Of a stretch of DNA of 64,000 nucleotides, positions 52,069 through 60,357 are shown one piece after another; the first letter of the stretch is position 1, and each line of letters starts with the position of its first letter. Below the pieces are notes generated by a model. It was not told the origin of the DNA and searched no databases. It saw nothing but the letters and a program-made list of their open reading frames with translations. Source of the stretch: Streptomyces litmocidini (GTDB lineage Bacteria > Actinomycetota > Actinomycetes > Streptomycetales > Streptomycetaceae). Made by a program: the position numbers and the translations under genes. Location of the stretch: NCBI RefSeq assembly GCF_014649755.1, contig NZ_BMTQ01000004.1, positions 124,001 to 188,000 on the forward strand. The letters run 5' to 3'.

Positions 52069-53667
52069 ATGACGTACTGCGCGCTGCCCTTACCCGGCGC
52101 CTCCCTCGCCGTCCCCGGCCCCCGGCCGGAGCCCCTCCCGGGGGCCGGGCCGCTCGACCGTGCCCGGGCGCGGCTCGCGACCCGTCTGGTGGCGGCCGCC
52201 GGGCCGGGGGGACTGCTCCGGGCGCCGTGCGACAGCCGGCTCCTGGAATCCGCCCTGGCCCTGCGGCTGCTCACGGTGACGGGCGTGGACCCGGACGCCC
52301 AGGAGCGGCTGACGCGCCGCCTGAAGACGGCCGTGGACGGGGGCGCCCCCGACCCCGTGCAGGAGGCCGCCGCCCGCGCGGCCCTCGGCGAGTACGTGGA
52401 CGGGCGGGGGGCGCTCGCCCGGCTGCTCGGCGGATTCGACCACTTCACGGCCGGGCGCAAGCGGCTGATGTTCCAGACGCTCCTGGCCGAGCTGGGCGCC
52501 CACTCCTTCCCCGAACTCCCCTCCCCCGATTCCCTCTTCGCTGCACGCGGCCAACAGCGCTGGCTGGTCACGGAGATGGCCGCGCTCAAGGTCCTGTACG
52601 CCTTCGGGACGGGTACGCCACGGCTCGTCACGGAGGAGGACTGGCGGGCGCTCGAACCCTGTGCGCTGCCCGGTCCGCCCCCGTACGGCAACCATCTCGC
52701 CCGGATCGTCGCGCTGCTCGCGCTGCGGCTGCGGCCCCGGTACGCGGAGGCCGTGCGGGCGCGGGCGCGGGAGCTGCGCGGCTGGCTCCGCGAGGACGGC
52801 GGGCTGCCGTTCATCACGGGGATGGACGTGTTCGCGACGGCGACCGGCGGGCTCGCGCTGGCCGGGGCGGGAGCCCCCGCGCACACCCTGCGGGCCCTCG
52901 CGACGGCCCTGGTGGAGCACCGGAACGCCGACGGCGGCTGGGGGTTCGACCGGGGCGTCGGGCAGAGCGACGTGGACGACACCTCGTACTGCGTGGAGTT
53001 CCTGCGGGCGACGGCCGCGGTGCGGTTCGGCGCGGAGGTGGCGGCCGGCGAGCGGTACCTGCTGGCCCGGCAGGGCGCGGACGGCGGCTTCCCCACCTTC
53101 GAGCGCGGCACCGCCTCCGAGGTGGCGATAACGGCGGCGGCCGTGAACGCGCTGGCCCCCGAGCCCGCGCACCGGTCGGCGGTGGAGGCCGCCGTCCGGT
53201 TCGTCGCGGCCCGGCAGGAGGCGGCGGGCTCCTTCGAGCGCAGCTGGAGCCTGAACGAGAGCAACGCCCTGTTCCGCACCGTCCTCGCCCACGACTCCTT
53301 CCTGGCCGTGGAGCCCGGGCATCCCGCCCGGTCGGAGGTGGCGCGGGCCCGGGAGCGGGCCGTGTCCCGGTTGCTCGACACCCAGAACGCGGACGGCGGC
53401 TGGGGGCACGTGCCGTCCGATCCGAGCGACCCGATCAGCACGGCGTACGCGCTGATCGCGGTGGCCCGGACACCGACCGTGCCGTCCGCCCGGGGTGCGA
53501 CCGGGCGGGCGGTACGCCACCTCCTGGAGCGGCAGCGGCCGGACGGCGGCTTCGTCTCCCGTCCCGACCAGGCGGGACCCCGGCCGCTCGCGTACCACGT
53601 GCCGCTCCTGACGGACGTGTGCGTGCTGCTCGGCCTGAACCACGCGCGCGCGTGCGCCGCGCGCTGA
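52069..53667 (+). CDS. class II terpene cyclase-like protein (squalene-hopene/diterpene cyclase fold)
   Basis: A 532-residue protein with alpha/alpha-barrel repeats: QW-like motifs NADGGWGFD (~286), GADGGFPTF (~339), NADGGWGHV (~441) and RPDGGFVSR (~490). The class II catalytic acid motif DxDD is present as Asp301-Val-Asp303-Asp304 followed by Thr. Length and DVDDT suit bacterial class II diterpene cyclases (around 500 residues), shorter than squalene-hopene cyclases. There is no class I DDxxD motif that I can see. Codon 8 (52090-52092) is TTA, the codon read by bldA tRNA, so translation should be developmentally controlled. Substrate unknown; no prenyl diphosphate synthase is nearby. Confidence 0.87.
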   Translation: MTYCALPLPGASLAVPGPRPEPLPGAGPLDRARARLATRLVAAAGPGGLLRAPCDSRLLESALALRLLTVTGVDPDAQERLTRRLKTAVDGGAPDPVQEAAARAALGEYVDGRGALARLLGGFDHFTAGRKRLMFQTLLAELGAHSFPELPSPDSLFAARGQQRWLVTEMAALKVLYAFGTGTPRLVTEEDWRALEPCALPGPPPYGNHLARIVALLALRLRPRYAEAVRARARELRGWLREDGGLPFITGMDVFATATGGLALAGAGAPAHTLRALATALVEHRNADGGWGFDRGVGQSDVDDTSYCVEFLRATAAVRFGAEVAAGERYLLARQGADGGFPTFERGTASEVAITAAAVNALAPEPAHRSAVEAAVRFVAARQEAAGSFERSWSLNESNALFRTVLAHDSFLAVEPGHPARSEVARARERAVSRLLDTQNADGGWGHVPSDPSDPISTAYALIAVARTPTVPSARGATGRAVRHLLERQRPDGGFVSRPDQAGPRPLAYHVPLLTDVCVLLGLNHARACAAR

Positions 53668-53721
53668 ACCCGCCCCCGCCCACGCCTCCGCCCACGTCCC
53701 TGCCCACAAGGAACGAACGCC

Positions 53722-53952
53722 ATGACCTTCGACGAACTGAAGACCCTGCTCGTCTCGCTCGGCCTCGACCCGGCCGACATCACCCCGGAGTCCACCCGCG
53801 AGGAGGCCGGGCTCGACTCGCTCCTCCTCACCGAACTCGCCCTCGTGCTCCGCAGGGAACGGGGCGTCCCGGTCCCGGAGGAGGAGCTGTACGCGGCACC
53901 CACGGTCGCGGCGATCGAGGGCCTCGTCCGCCGGCACGCGGGGGTGGCCTGA
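53722..53952 (+). CDS. acyl carrier protein, dedicated to the cyclase/KS cluster
   Basis: A 76-residue helical carrier. Ser33 in AGLDSLLLTEL is the phosphopantetheine site. It is clearly distinct from the fatty acid synthase ACP at 22731-22982: different helix I, Arg-rich helix II/III (LVLRRERGVPVPEEEL). AAGGAA precedes ATG 53722. The KS start overlaps the stop by one base (TGATG), so carrier and condensing enzyme are made together, 54 bp after the cyclase. Confidence 0.93.
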   Translation: MTFDELKTLLVSLGLDPADITPESTREEAGLDSLLLTELALVLRRERGVPVPEEELYAAPTVAAIEGLVRRHAGVA

Positions 53953-55184
53953 TGCCGGGGGCGGGAGGCAGGGCCCGCGGCCCCGGGGCCGCCGTCACCG
54001 GAGTCGGCCTCTTCACCCCGGCCGGGGCGGACGCCGCGACGACCTGGGAGACCGTCCGCGCCGGGAAGGCCACCGCCGTCCTCGAAGAGCGGGACGGCCT
54101 GCGGTACCTCGCCTGCCGGGCGCCCGGCCTCCCCGGGGACCTCGGCAGGGGGGTGACGGCGCGGCGGCCCGACCGGAGCGCGCTGCTCGCGCTGGTCGCC
54201 GCGCGGGAGGCGCTCGCCGACGCCGGACTGGACCCGGCCGGCTGGGACGGGGCTCGGGTCGGCGTGGTCGCCGGGATCGGGGCGGGCGGCGTCCTCACGT
54301 TCGAGGCGCAGCGCGAGGTGCTGCGGGCGGACGGTCCCGGGGACATGTCCCCGTTCGCGGTGCCGGGCGCGCTGCCGAACTCCGTCGCGGGGCAGCTGGC
54401 CGTCGAGTTCGGGATCCGGGGCCCGTCGACGGCGGTGACCACGGCGTGCGCGGCGGGTGCCACGGCGCTCGGCGTCGCGCTCGACCTGCTGGCCCTGGGC
54501 CGCTGCGACGTCGTCCTGGCGGGCGGAGCCGAGGCGTCGCTGAGCCCGTTCTACGTGGCGGGTTTCGACCGGCTCGGCGCGTTGTCCCGCCGGTTCCACG
54601 ACCCGGCGGGCGGGCTGCGGCCGTTCGACAGGGACCGGGACGGCTTCGTGATGGCGGAGGGCGCGGGGTTCCTGGTGCTGGAGCGCCCGGCGGACGCCGC
54701 CGCGCGCGGGGTCCGGCCCCGGGCGCTGATCACGGGCTACGGGGCGACGTCGGACGCGCACCACGTGGTGGCGCCTCGGCCGGACGGCTCCGGTCTGACG
54801 GCGGCCGTCCGGGGCGCGCTCGCGGAGGCGGGCGCGGCGCCGGGCGACGTCGACCTGGTCAACGCGCACGGGACGGGTACGCCGCGCGGGGACGCCGTGG
54901 AGGCGGCGGTGCTGGCGGCGCTCCTTCCGCACCGGCCTCCGGTGACGTCGACGAAGGGGGTGACCGGGCACCTGCTGGGCGCGGCGGGGGCGGTGGAGGC
55001 GGCGCTCACGGTGCTGTCGCTGGCGGAGGGGGTCGTGCCGCCGACCGCGAACTTCGCGGAGCCGGGCGAGGGCGTCGACCTGGACGTCCCGACGACGGCC
55101 CGGGGGGCCCGGCTCCGGCTCGCGGTCTCCACGTCGGTGGGCTTCGGCGGGCACAACGCGGCGCTGGTGATCGCCGCTCCGTAG
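53952..55184 (+). CDS. beta-ketoacyl synthase (FabF-like KS) of the cyclase cluster
   Basis: A 410-residue KAS I/II-type enzyme with an apparently complete active site: Cys166 in TTACAAGAT, His306 in NAHGTGTP, Lys335 and His340 in TKGVTGHLLG. It is therefore an active condensing enzyme rather than a chain-length factor. It differs from the primary fabF (ALPNSVAGQLAVEFGI region and many loop changes). It is coupled to the ACP at 53722. No ketoreductase, dehydratase or acyltransferase lies beside it, so primary fabD and fatty acid enzymes would have to complete any acyl chain. Confidence 0.93.
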   Translation: MPGAGGRARGPGAAVTGVGLFTPAGADAATTWETVRAGKATAVLEERDGLRYLACRAPGLPGDLGRGVTARRPDRSALLALVAAREALADAGLDPAGWDGARVGVVAGIGAGGVLTFEAQREVLRADGPGDMSPFAVPGALPNSVAGQLAVEFGIRGPSTAVTTACAAGATALGVALDLLALGRCDVVLAGGAEASLSPFYVAGFDRLGALSRRFHDPAGGLRPFDRDRDGFVMAEGAGFLVLERPADAAARGVRPRALITGYGATSDAHHVVAPRPDGSGLTAAVRGALAEAGAAPGDVDLVNAHGTGTPRGDAVEAAVLAALLPHRPPVTSTKGVTGHLLGAAGAVEAALTVLSLAEGVVPPTANFAEPGEGVDLDVPTTARGARLRLAVSTSVGFGGHNAALVIAAP

Positions 55185-55193
55185 GGGCCGGGG

Positions 55194-55658
55194 TCAGCCG
55201 CAGGCGGCGGTCACGTCGTCCGGGTCGACCCCGTCGAGCCGGGCGGCCAGGGCGTGGAGGCGCTCCCGCAGCTCTCCGAGTTCCGCCAGGTCGAGTCCGG
55301 TGGCGGCGGCGATCCGCCGCGGCACGCCGAGGGCCTTCTCGCGCAGGGCGGTCCCGTCGCCGGTGAGGCGGACGGTGACGGACCGCTCGTCCTCGGGGCT
55401 GCGGCGGCGTTCGACGTATCCGGCCGCCTCCAGCCGCTTGAGCAGCGGGGACAGGGTCCCGGAGTCGAGCCGCAGCCGCTCGCCGATCCCCTTCACGGGC
55501 AGCTCGCCGTGCTCCCAGAGCACGAGCATGACGAGGTACTGGGGGTAGGTCAGGCCCAGCTCCTTGAGCGCGCCCCGGTAGACGCCGTTGAAGGCGCGGG
55601 TGGCGGCGTGCAGGGAGAAGCAGATCTGGTTGTCGAGCCGGAGGAAGTCCTCGTCCAT
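55194..55658 (-). CDS. ohrR: OhrR-type MarR family peroxide sensor
   Basis: A 154-residue winged-helix repressor. The N-terminal DEDFLRLDNQICFSLHAATR holds Cys13, matching the single reactive Cys of OhrR proteins; its oxidation by organic peroxides releases DNA. The DNA-binding region contains GERLRLDSGTLSPLLKRLE. A further Cys lies near the C-terminus (TAACG), possibly allowing a disulfide. I use ATG 55658; an in-frame start at 55688 would abut the operator. It is divergent from ohr with a perfect palindrome between them. Confidence 0.94.
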   Translation of the reverse strand: MDEDFLRLDNQICFSLHAATRAFNGVYRGALKELGLTYPQYLVMLVLWEHGELPVKGIGERLRLDSGTLSPLLKRLEAAGYVERRRSPEDERSVTVRLTGDGTALREKALGVPRRIAAATGLDLAELGELRERLHALAARLDGVDPDDVTAACG

Positions 55659-55689
55659 GGAGCCCAGGATACGGGAGACGCGCATCACA

Positions 55690-55728
55690 CACGATTAAGT
55701 TGTGCACAACTTAATCGTGCCCTAACAA
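55690..55728. promoter_or_regulatory. OhrR operator (perfect 30-bp palindrome) overlapping the ohr promoter
   Basis: Positions 55690-55719 are a perfect palindrome with half-site CACGATTAAGTTGTG. On the plus strand -35 TTGTGC (55700-55705), a 17-bp spacer and -10 TAACAA (55723-55728) form a promoter whose -35 lies inside the palindrome, so bound OhrR should block ohr. The AT-rich half-sites stand out in this GC-rich genome. Confidence 0.88.
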
Positions 55729-55773
55729 TATGAGGGCAGCCCGGCACGACCCCTCCGAGGAACGGAAGAACCC

Positions 55774-56190
55774 ATGGACGCGATCTACACCGCCGTCGCC
55801 ACCGCCAACGGCCGCGAGGGCCGCGCCGTCAGCTCCGACGGCCGCCTCGACCTCCCCCTCGCCCACCCGGAGGCCCTCGGCGGCAACGGTCAGGGCACCA
55901 ACCCGGAGCAGCTCTTCGCCGCCGGATACGCGGCCTGCTTCGCCAGCGCCATGGGCGTGGTCGCCCGCCAGGAACGGATCGACGTCTCCGAGGCCTCCGT
56001 CACCGCCGAGGTCTCCATCGGCAAGGACCCGGCGGACGGCGGCTTCGGCCTCGCGGTCGTGATGCGCGCCGAGTTCCCCGAGCACCTCCAGGGCGAGGCG
56101 GGCCTCGCCCTGCTGAAGAAGACGCACGCCTTCTGCCCCTACTCGAAGGCCACCCGCGGAAACATCGAGGTCGAGCTCGTCGTCGAGTAG
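55774..56190 (+). CDS. ohr: organic hydroperoxide resistance protein (Ohr), OhrR-controlled copy
   Basis: A 138-residue Ohr/OsmC thiol peroxidase with Cys55 (GYAACFASA) and Cys121 (AFCPYSKATRGN). It detoxifies organic and lipid hydroperoxides. GAGGAACGG precedes ATG 55774. Its control by the divergent ohrR is clear from the operator. The second Ohr at 37063-37485 is more like canonical Ohr in loops such as NPPKAMGGSGAG. Confidence 0.95.
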   Translation: MDAIYTAVATANGREGRAVSSDGRLDLPLAHPEALGGNGQGTNPEQLFAAGYAACFASAMGVVARQERIDVSEASVTAEVSIGKDPADGGFGLAVVMRAEFPEHLQGEAGLALLKKTHAFCPYSKATRGNIEVELVVE

Positions 56191-56209
56191 TTTTCTGTTG
56201 CTTCCTGCC

Positions 56210-56241
56210 CGCCCCCGGGGGTCATCGACCCACCGGGGGCG
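56210..56241 (+). terminator. terminator after ohr
   Basis: CGCCCCCGG and CCGGGGGCG form a 9-bp stem around a 14-base loop, 20 bp after the ohr stop. Confidence 0.7.
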
Positions 56242-56423
56242 TTCGGTTGTGAGTTTTCACGTTCGGGCACGGGGGGTTCGCCCGCCGTACGGCGGGCAGT
56301 CATGGGACGGCCTCCTGGCGGTGGCCCACGGGCGCTCTCCTTGGGGCGCCCGTCGGCCGGCCCGCCCGGCCGGCCGCACCCGCACCCCCACCGCCGCACT
56401 CACACCCGGAGGGCAACTCCCCC

Positions 56424-58478
56424 ATGGCCGACCTCAATCGCCGCCGGTTCCTGCAGCTGACCGGCGGCGCCGCCGCGTTCACACTGCTCTCGGAGAGCAT
56501 CGCCCGCGCCGCCTCGATCCCGGCGCAGGGTGCCACCGGCACGATCCAGGACATCGAGCACATCGTGGTCCTGATGCAGGAGAACCGTTCCTTCGACCAC
56601 TATTTCGGGGCGATGAAGGGCGTGCGGGGCTTCGGCGACCCGCGCCCGGTGACGCTGCCCAGCGGAAAGTCGGTCTGGAACCAGTCGGACGGCAGCAAGG
56701 TCACGCTCCCCTTCCGCCCCACCAGCGACAAGCTGGGCATGGAGTACCTCCAGGGCCTCAACCACGACTGGGCGGGCGGCCAGAGCGCCTTCAACAAGGG
56801 CCGGTACGACAACTGGATACCGGCCAAGACCAAGGCCACGATGGCGCACCTCACCCGCGAGGACATCCCGTTCCACTACGCCCTCGCCGACGCGTTCACC
56901 ATCTGCGACGCGTACCACTGCTCGTTCATCGGCGCCACCGACCCGAACCGCTACTACATGTGGACCGGCTACGTCGGCAACGACGGCACGGGCGGCGGCC
57001 CCGTCCTGAACAACGCCGAGGCGGGCTACGGCTGGACGACCTACCCCGAGCGCCTGGAGGCGGCCGGGGTCTCCTGGAAGATCTACCAGGACATCGGCGA
57101 CGGCCTGAACGCGGCCGGCTCCTGGGGCTGGATCAACGACGCCTTCCGCGGCAACTACGGCGACAACTCCCTCCTGTACTTCAACAACTACCGGAACGCC
57201 CAGCCCGGCAACCCGCTGTACGACAAGGCCCGCACGGGCACGAACGCCAAGGCGGGCGAGGGCTACTTCGACGTCCTGCGCGCCGACGTGCAGGCCGGCC
57301 GACTGCCGCAGGTCTCCTGGATCGCGGCCCCGGAGGCCTTCTCGGAGCACGCCAACTGGCCCGCCAACTACGGCGCCTGGTACATCGCGCAGGTCCTGGA
57401 CGCACTGACGTCGAACCCGGACGTGTGGGCGAAGACGGCCCTCTTCATCACGTACGACGAGAACGACGGCTTCTTCGACCACGTCGTCCCGCCGTACGCC
57501 CCGGGCTCGGCCTCGCAGGGCCTGTCGACGGCCCCGACCGCCCTCGACTACTTCGGCGGCAAGACGGGTTACGTGGCCGGCCCCTACGGCCTCGGCCCCC
57601 GCGTCCCGATGATCGTCGTCTCCCCCTGGTCCACCGGCGGCTACACCTGCTCCGAGACCTTCGACCACACCTCGGTCATCCGCTTCATGGAGAGCCGCTT
57701 CGGGGTGCGCGAGCCCAACATCTCGCCCTGGCGCCGGGCCATCTGCGGCGACCTGACCTCGGCGTTCGACTTCACGCGGACGCAGACCCAGCCGGCCGCG
57801 CTGCCCCCGACCGACGGCTACTACCCGCCGGACAAGAACCGCCACCCCGACTTCCTGGCCACCGCCCCGGCCGTCGGCTCGATGCCCCGCCAGGAACCGG
57901 GCGCCAAGCCCACCCGCCCGCTCAAGTACGCCCCGTACGTGGACGGCACGGCGGACGTGACGGCCGGCACCTACCGCCTCGCCTTCAGCGGCGGCCCGCA
58001 GGCGGGGGCCCAGTTCTACGTGACGTCGGCGAACCGCACGGACGCCCCGTGGACGTACACGGCGGAGGCGGACAAGTCGATCGCGGACACCTGGAACACC
58101 AAGTACTCCAAGGGCGTCACCGACCTCACGGTCCACGGCCCGAACGGCTTCCTCCGCCGCTTCCGCTCCCCCGGCAGGACGGCGGTCCCGGAGGTCGTGG
58201 CCCGCCACGACGGCACGACCGGCGACCTCGCGCTGACCTTCACCAACGCCGGCGCGTCGGCCACCGTGACCGTCACCAACGCGTACGGCGGCACCCCGAC
58301 GACCCTCTCCGTGGCGAAGGGCGCCACGGTCACCCACACCGTCCCGCTCTCCGCCTCCGCCCGCTGGTACGACGTCACCGTCACGTCCTCGGCCTCCACG
58401 GACTACCTCCGCCGCCTGGCGGGCCACGTGGAGACGGGTGCGGCGGGCACGACGGACCCGGGCATCCTGACCTACTAG
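56424..58478 (+). CDS. Tat-exported phosphocholine-preferring phospholipase C
   Basis: A 684-residue secreted phosphoesterase. The twin-arginine signal is NRRRFLQLTGGAAAFTLL. The catalytic domain shows IVVLMQENRSFDHYFGAMKG (metal and nucleophile region), ADAFTICDAYHCSFIGATDP and FITYDENDGFFDHVVPP, all typical of PlcC/PlcH-like enzymes. C-terminal domains (about 500-684) are beta-rich DUF756 repeats. It cleaves phosphatidylcholine or sphingomyelin and can supply phosphate. No Pho box was found by eye in the 233-bp gap upstream. GGAGGG precedes ATG 56424. Confidence 0.94.
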   Translation: MADLNRRRFLQLTGGAAAFTLLSESIARAASIPAQGATGTIQDIEHIVVLMQENRSFDHYFGAMKGVRGFGDPRPVTLPSGKSVWNQSDGSKVTLPFRPTSDKLGMEYLQGLNHDWAGGQSAFNKGRYDNWIPAKTKATMAHLTREDIPFHYALADAFTICDAYHCSFIGATDPNRYYMWTGYVGNDGTGGGPVLNNAEAGYGWTTYPERLEAAGVSWKIYQDIGDGLNAAGSWGWINDAFRGNYGDNSLLYFNNYRNAQPGNPLYDKARTGTNAKAGEGYFDVLRADVQAGRLPQVSWIAAPEAFSEHANWPANYGAWYIAQVLDALTSNPDVWAKTALFITYDENDGFFDHVVPPYAPGSASQGLSTAPTALDYFGGKTGYVAGPYGLGPRVPMIVVSPWSTGGYTCSETFDHTSVIRFMESRFGVREPNISPWRRAICGDLTSAFDFTRTQTQPAALPPTDGYYPPDKNRHPDFLATAPAVGSMPRQEPGAKPTRPLKYAPYVDGTADVTAGTYRLAFSGGPQAGAQFYVTSANRTDAPWTYTAEADKSIADTWNTKYSKGVTDLTVHGPNGFLRRFRSPGRTAVPEVVARHDGTTGDLALTFTNAGASATVTVTNAYGGTPTTLSVAKGATVTHTVPLSASARWYDVTVTSSASTDYLRRLAGHVETGAAGTTDPGILTY

Positions 58479-58520
58479 ACGGGTCGACGCACCGACCACG
58501 TGGACGTACCGGACACGTGA

Positions 58521-58558
58521 CGCCGGGCGGATGGGTGCGACGGCCCATCCGCCCGGCG
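58521..58558. terminator. terminator after phospholipase C
   Basis: CGCCGGGCGGATGGG pairs perfectly with CCCATCCGCCCGGCG over 15 bp with an 8-base loop, between the phospholipase and the convergent small gene. Confidence 0.9.
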
Positions 58559-58634
58559 GCGCCGCGGGTTTCCCGTCACCGTGCCGAGGAGTCTTCCCCC
58601 GGTCCACCCGCGTCGCGCCGCCCGGCGCATCACC

Positions 58635-59099
58635 CTACGCGGCGGGAAGTCGCAGGCCGCCGGCCGTCCCCCGGGACAGCGGCAGGCCCTTCGGGAGGCG
58701 CGGGACCAGCAGGAAGAACTCGTGAACGGATTCGCCGGGGCCCAGCTCGAAGCGGTTGACCACCTTGCCGAGCGGGTTCCACCCCCGTCCGTCGGGCGTC
58801 CGGACGCCGACCGGCTGCCCGAACAGTTCGGTCGCCGTGTCGTCGAAGTCGACCCAGCGGGCTCGCGCCCGCCGGACGAGCACCTCGCCGACGTACGCAC
58901 CGAGCTCCTGGAGGACCGGTGCGGCGCCGGCCGGGTCCCCGGCCCCCCGCCGCAGTCCGTCCACCACGCGGTCGACGATGCGCAGACTGGCCGCGGAGAA
59001 GTCGAGGGGGAGGCGCGTCCTCGCGGTCGTGCGGGTGGCGAACGCGGAGGCGCGGCCGCTCATGTCGGCGGCCCGCAGCGTGCGGCTGGCTCGGTCCAT
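58635..59099 (-). CDS. hypothetical protein, weakly DUF3806-like
   Basis: A soluble protein of about 154 residues with no signal or membrane segment. The readable part includes ASLRIVDRVVDGLRRG, VLQELGAYVGEVLVRRARAR and LFGQPVGVRTPDGRGWNPLG, which reminds me of small DUF3806-type proteins; this is a weak match from memory. ATG 59099 follows GGGTGGG. It is flanked by a convergent terminator and a 585-bp non-coding region, so it is monocistronic. No function is proposed. Confidence 0.6.
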   Translation of the reverse strand: MDRASRTLRAADMSGRASAFATRTTARTRLPLDFSAASLRIVDRVVDGLRRGAGDPAGAAPVLQELGAYVGEVLVRRARARWVDFDDTATELFGQPVGVRTPDGRGWNPLGKVVNRFELGPGESVHEFFLLVPRLPKGLPLSRGTAGGLRLPAA

Positions 59100-59684
59100 C
59101 GGTCCCACCCCTCGTGTGTGAACCGGTGCGGTTCCCGGTCCCCTGGTTCCTCGGGAGGACCACAGGCCTTCCACGTCCTCCCGACAAGCCAGCGGAACCG
59201 GGCACCGGATCATCACGGGTCCGCGCCGTGATCAGCGTCACACCTTCGGAGGGGCCCGCCACCGGCCGGGGTCGGGGCCGGCGGAAGTGCGCCCGGGGGC
59301 ACGGGCACGCGCGGGGATCACCCCCGTCCGCCACGGCACCCCCGTTCATCCGCGGCCTTCCCCGCTCCGGGGCGAAGGGCAGGAACTCGTGTCCTTCCGG
59401 TTCCCGAGGCGAAGGGTCGGACAGGGCGGCAGGCCAGGGGCGTCATCGACCGCGTGCCGTTTCCCGTCGGCCGAACGGCGTGTCACCTTCGCGTCAGGCC
59501 CGGGACCGGGGCGCGAGACGAAGGCGGTCCCGACGGCGCCGACACGGGCAGAGGCGGAACGAAGGACGGACGAGCGACCGGAGGGGGTGCGGTTCGTCCG
59601 GTTCTTCCGCTCGCTCGCACCCGTCCGTCGGCGTGAGGTATAACCACCCGGTTCATCCGCCAGCCGACCGAAAGCCGGACTCTC
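59100..59684. other. 585-bp intergenic region, no supported gene
   Basis: Open frames on both strands here show no consistent codon bias and no recognisable protein. A TATAAC (59639-59644) is a possible -10 for the MmpS-like gene, without a clear -35. I see no repeat, tRNA or strong hairpin. Confidence 0.55.
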
Positions 59685-60167
59685 ATGCCGTCCCATGAAC
59701 TCGCTGGAAACGCAGCGCCGGAGGAGAGCGAACGCGAGAGTGCGGGGGACTCCCCGAACCGGCGGACGCCGCTGATCGCCGGCATCGCCCTGCTCGGCTG
59801 CATCGGACTCGCCGGCTACGGATTCCTCGGCACCGACGGGCAGCCGAAGCCGCGCACCGCGTCGACGGCCGAGGTGACGAACGAGGTGACGTACGAGGTC
59901 ACGGGGACGGGGACCGTCGAGATCTCGTATCTCACCCGAGGCGGGACCGGTACGGCGAGGGTCGAAAAAGGCGTCACGCTGCCCTGGACCAAGTCGGTTC
60001 AGGTACCTGTCGGCAAAGCGCCGGCCGTCGCCATCGTCCTGGACGAGAAGGGCGGACAGGCGTCCTGCACGCTCGCGATACGCGACAAGCACGTCCAGCG
60101 CGCCACCGCCGCGGGCGCATTCGGACGCGCCACGTGCACGGGAGGGGTCCGGGCCCGGCAGGAATGA
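59685..60167 (+). CDS. MmpS-like membrane protein
   Basis: A 160-residue protein with one N-terminal transmembrane helix (TPLIAGIALLGCIGLAGYGF) and an extracytoplasmic beta-sandwich: EVTYEVTGTGTVEISYLT, LPWTKSVQVPVGKAPAVAI and a Cys pair (ASCTLAIR ... RATCTG) that probably forms a disulfide. This is the MmpS pattern; MmpS proteins assist MmpL lipid exporters in mycobacteria. No MmpL gene is adjacent, which is common in Streptomyces. ATG 59685 is the only reasonable start. Confidence 0.85.
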   Translation: MPSHELAGNAAPEESERESAGDSPNRRTPLIAGIALLGCIGLAGYGFLGTDGQPKPRTASTAEVTNEVTYEVTGTGTVEISYLTRGGTGTARVEKGVTLPWTKSVQVPVGKAPAVAIVLDEKGGQASCTLAIRDKHVQRATAAGAFGRATCTGGVRARQE

Positions 60168-60261
60168 TTCTCTCCGGCCGGATTCCGCACCGGCGATTCG
60201 CCCGGGATCTCGGGGCGGTCGCGCTCCGGGGCCACATCGCCGCCTGACGGCACCGATTTCG

Positions 60262-60357
60262 CCGTTGAGGCTCTGCGCGTCCTCGGGTCCGTCCCGGCCG
60301 ACGCCCGTTCCCCGGCTTCGGTACCACGCCGCCCGAGGACGCGCAGAACCTCAACGG
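60262..60357. terminator. long hairpin between mmpS-like and sortase genes, reaching into the sortase stop
   Basis: Arms of 26 bp (left 60262-60287, beginning CCGTTGAGGCTCTGCGCGTC; right 60332-60357) match with a single G/A difference that can form G-U in one transcript. The loop is 44 nt. The right arm contains the TCA (60351-60353) that is the sortase stop on the minus strand, so it also serves the two convergent transcripts. Confidence 0.8.

Noticed and set aside
49875..55154. A minus-strand open frame of about 1760 codons opposite the P450-to-KS genes
   Set aside because: It is antisense to five well-recognised genes and its translation is Arg/Pro/Gly-rich with no domain; very high GC removes stop codons from shadow frames.
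48516..55184. Complete terpenoid cluster with its own prenyl diphosphate synthase
   Set aside because: No polyprenyl synthetase motifs (DDxxD in a synthase context) occur in the neighbouring genes, so I report only a partial or hybrid pathway.
56191..56423. Pho boxes upstream of phospholipase C
   Set aside because: I could not find 11-bp direct repeats of the PhoP type by eye; a matrix search would be needed.
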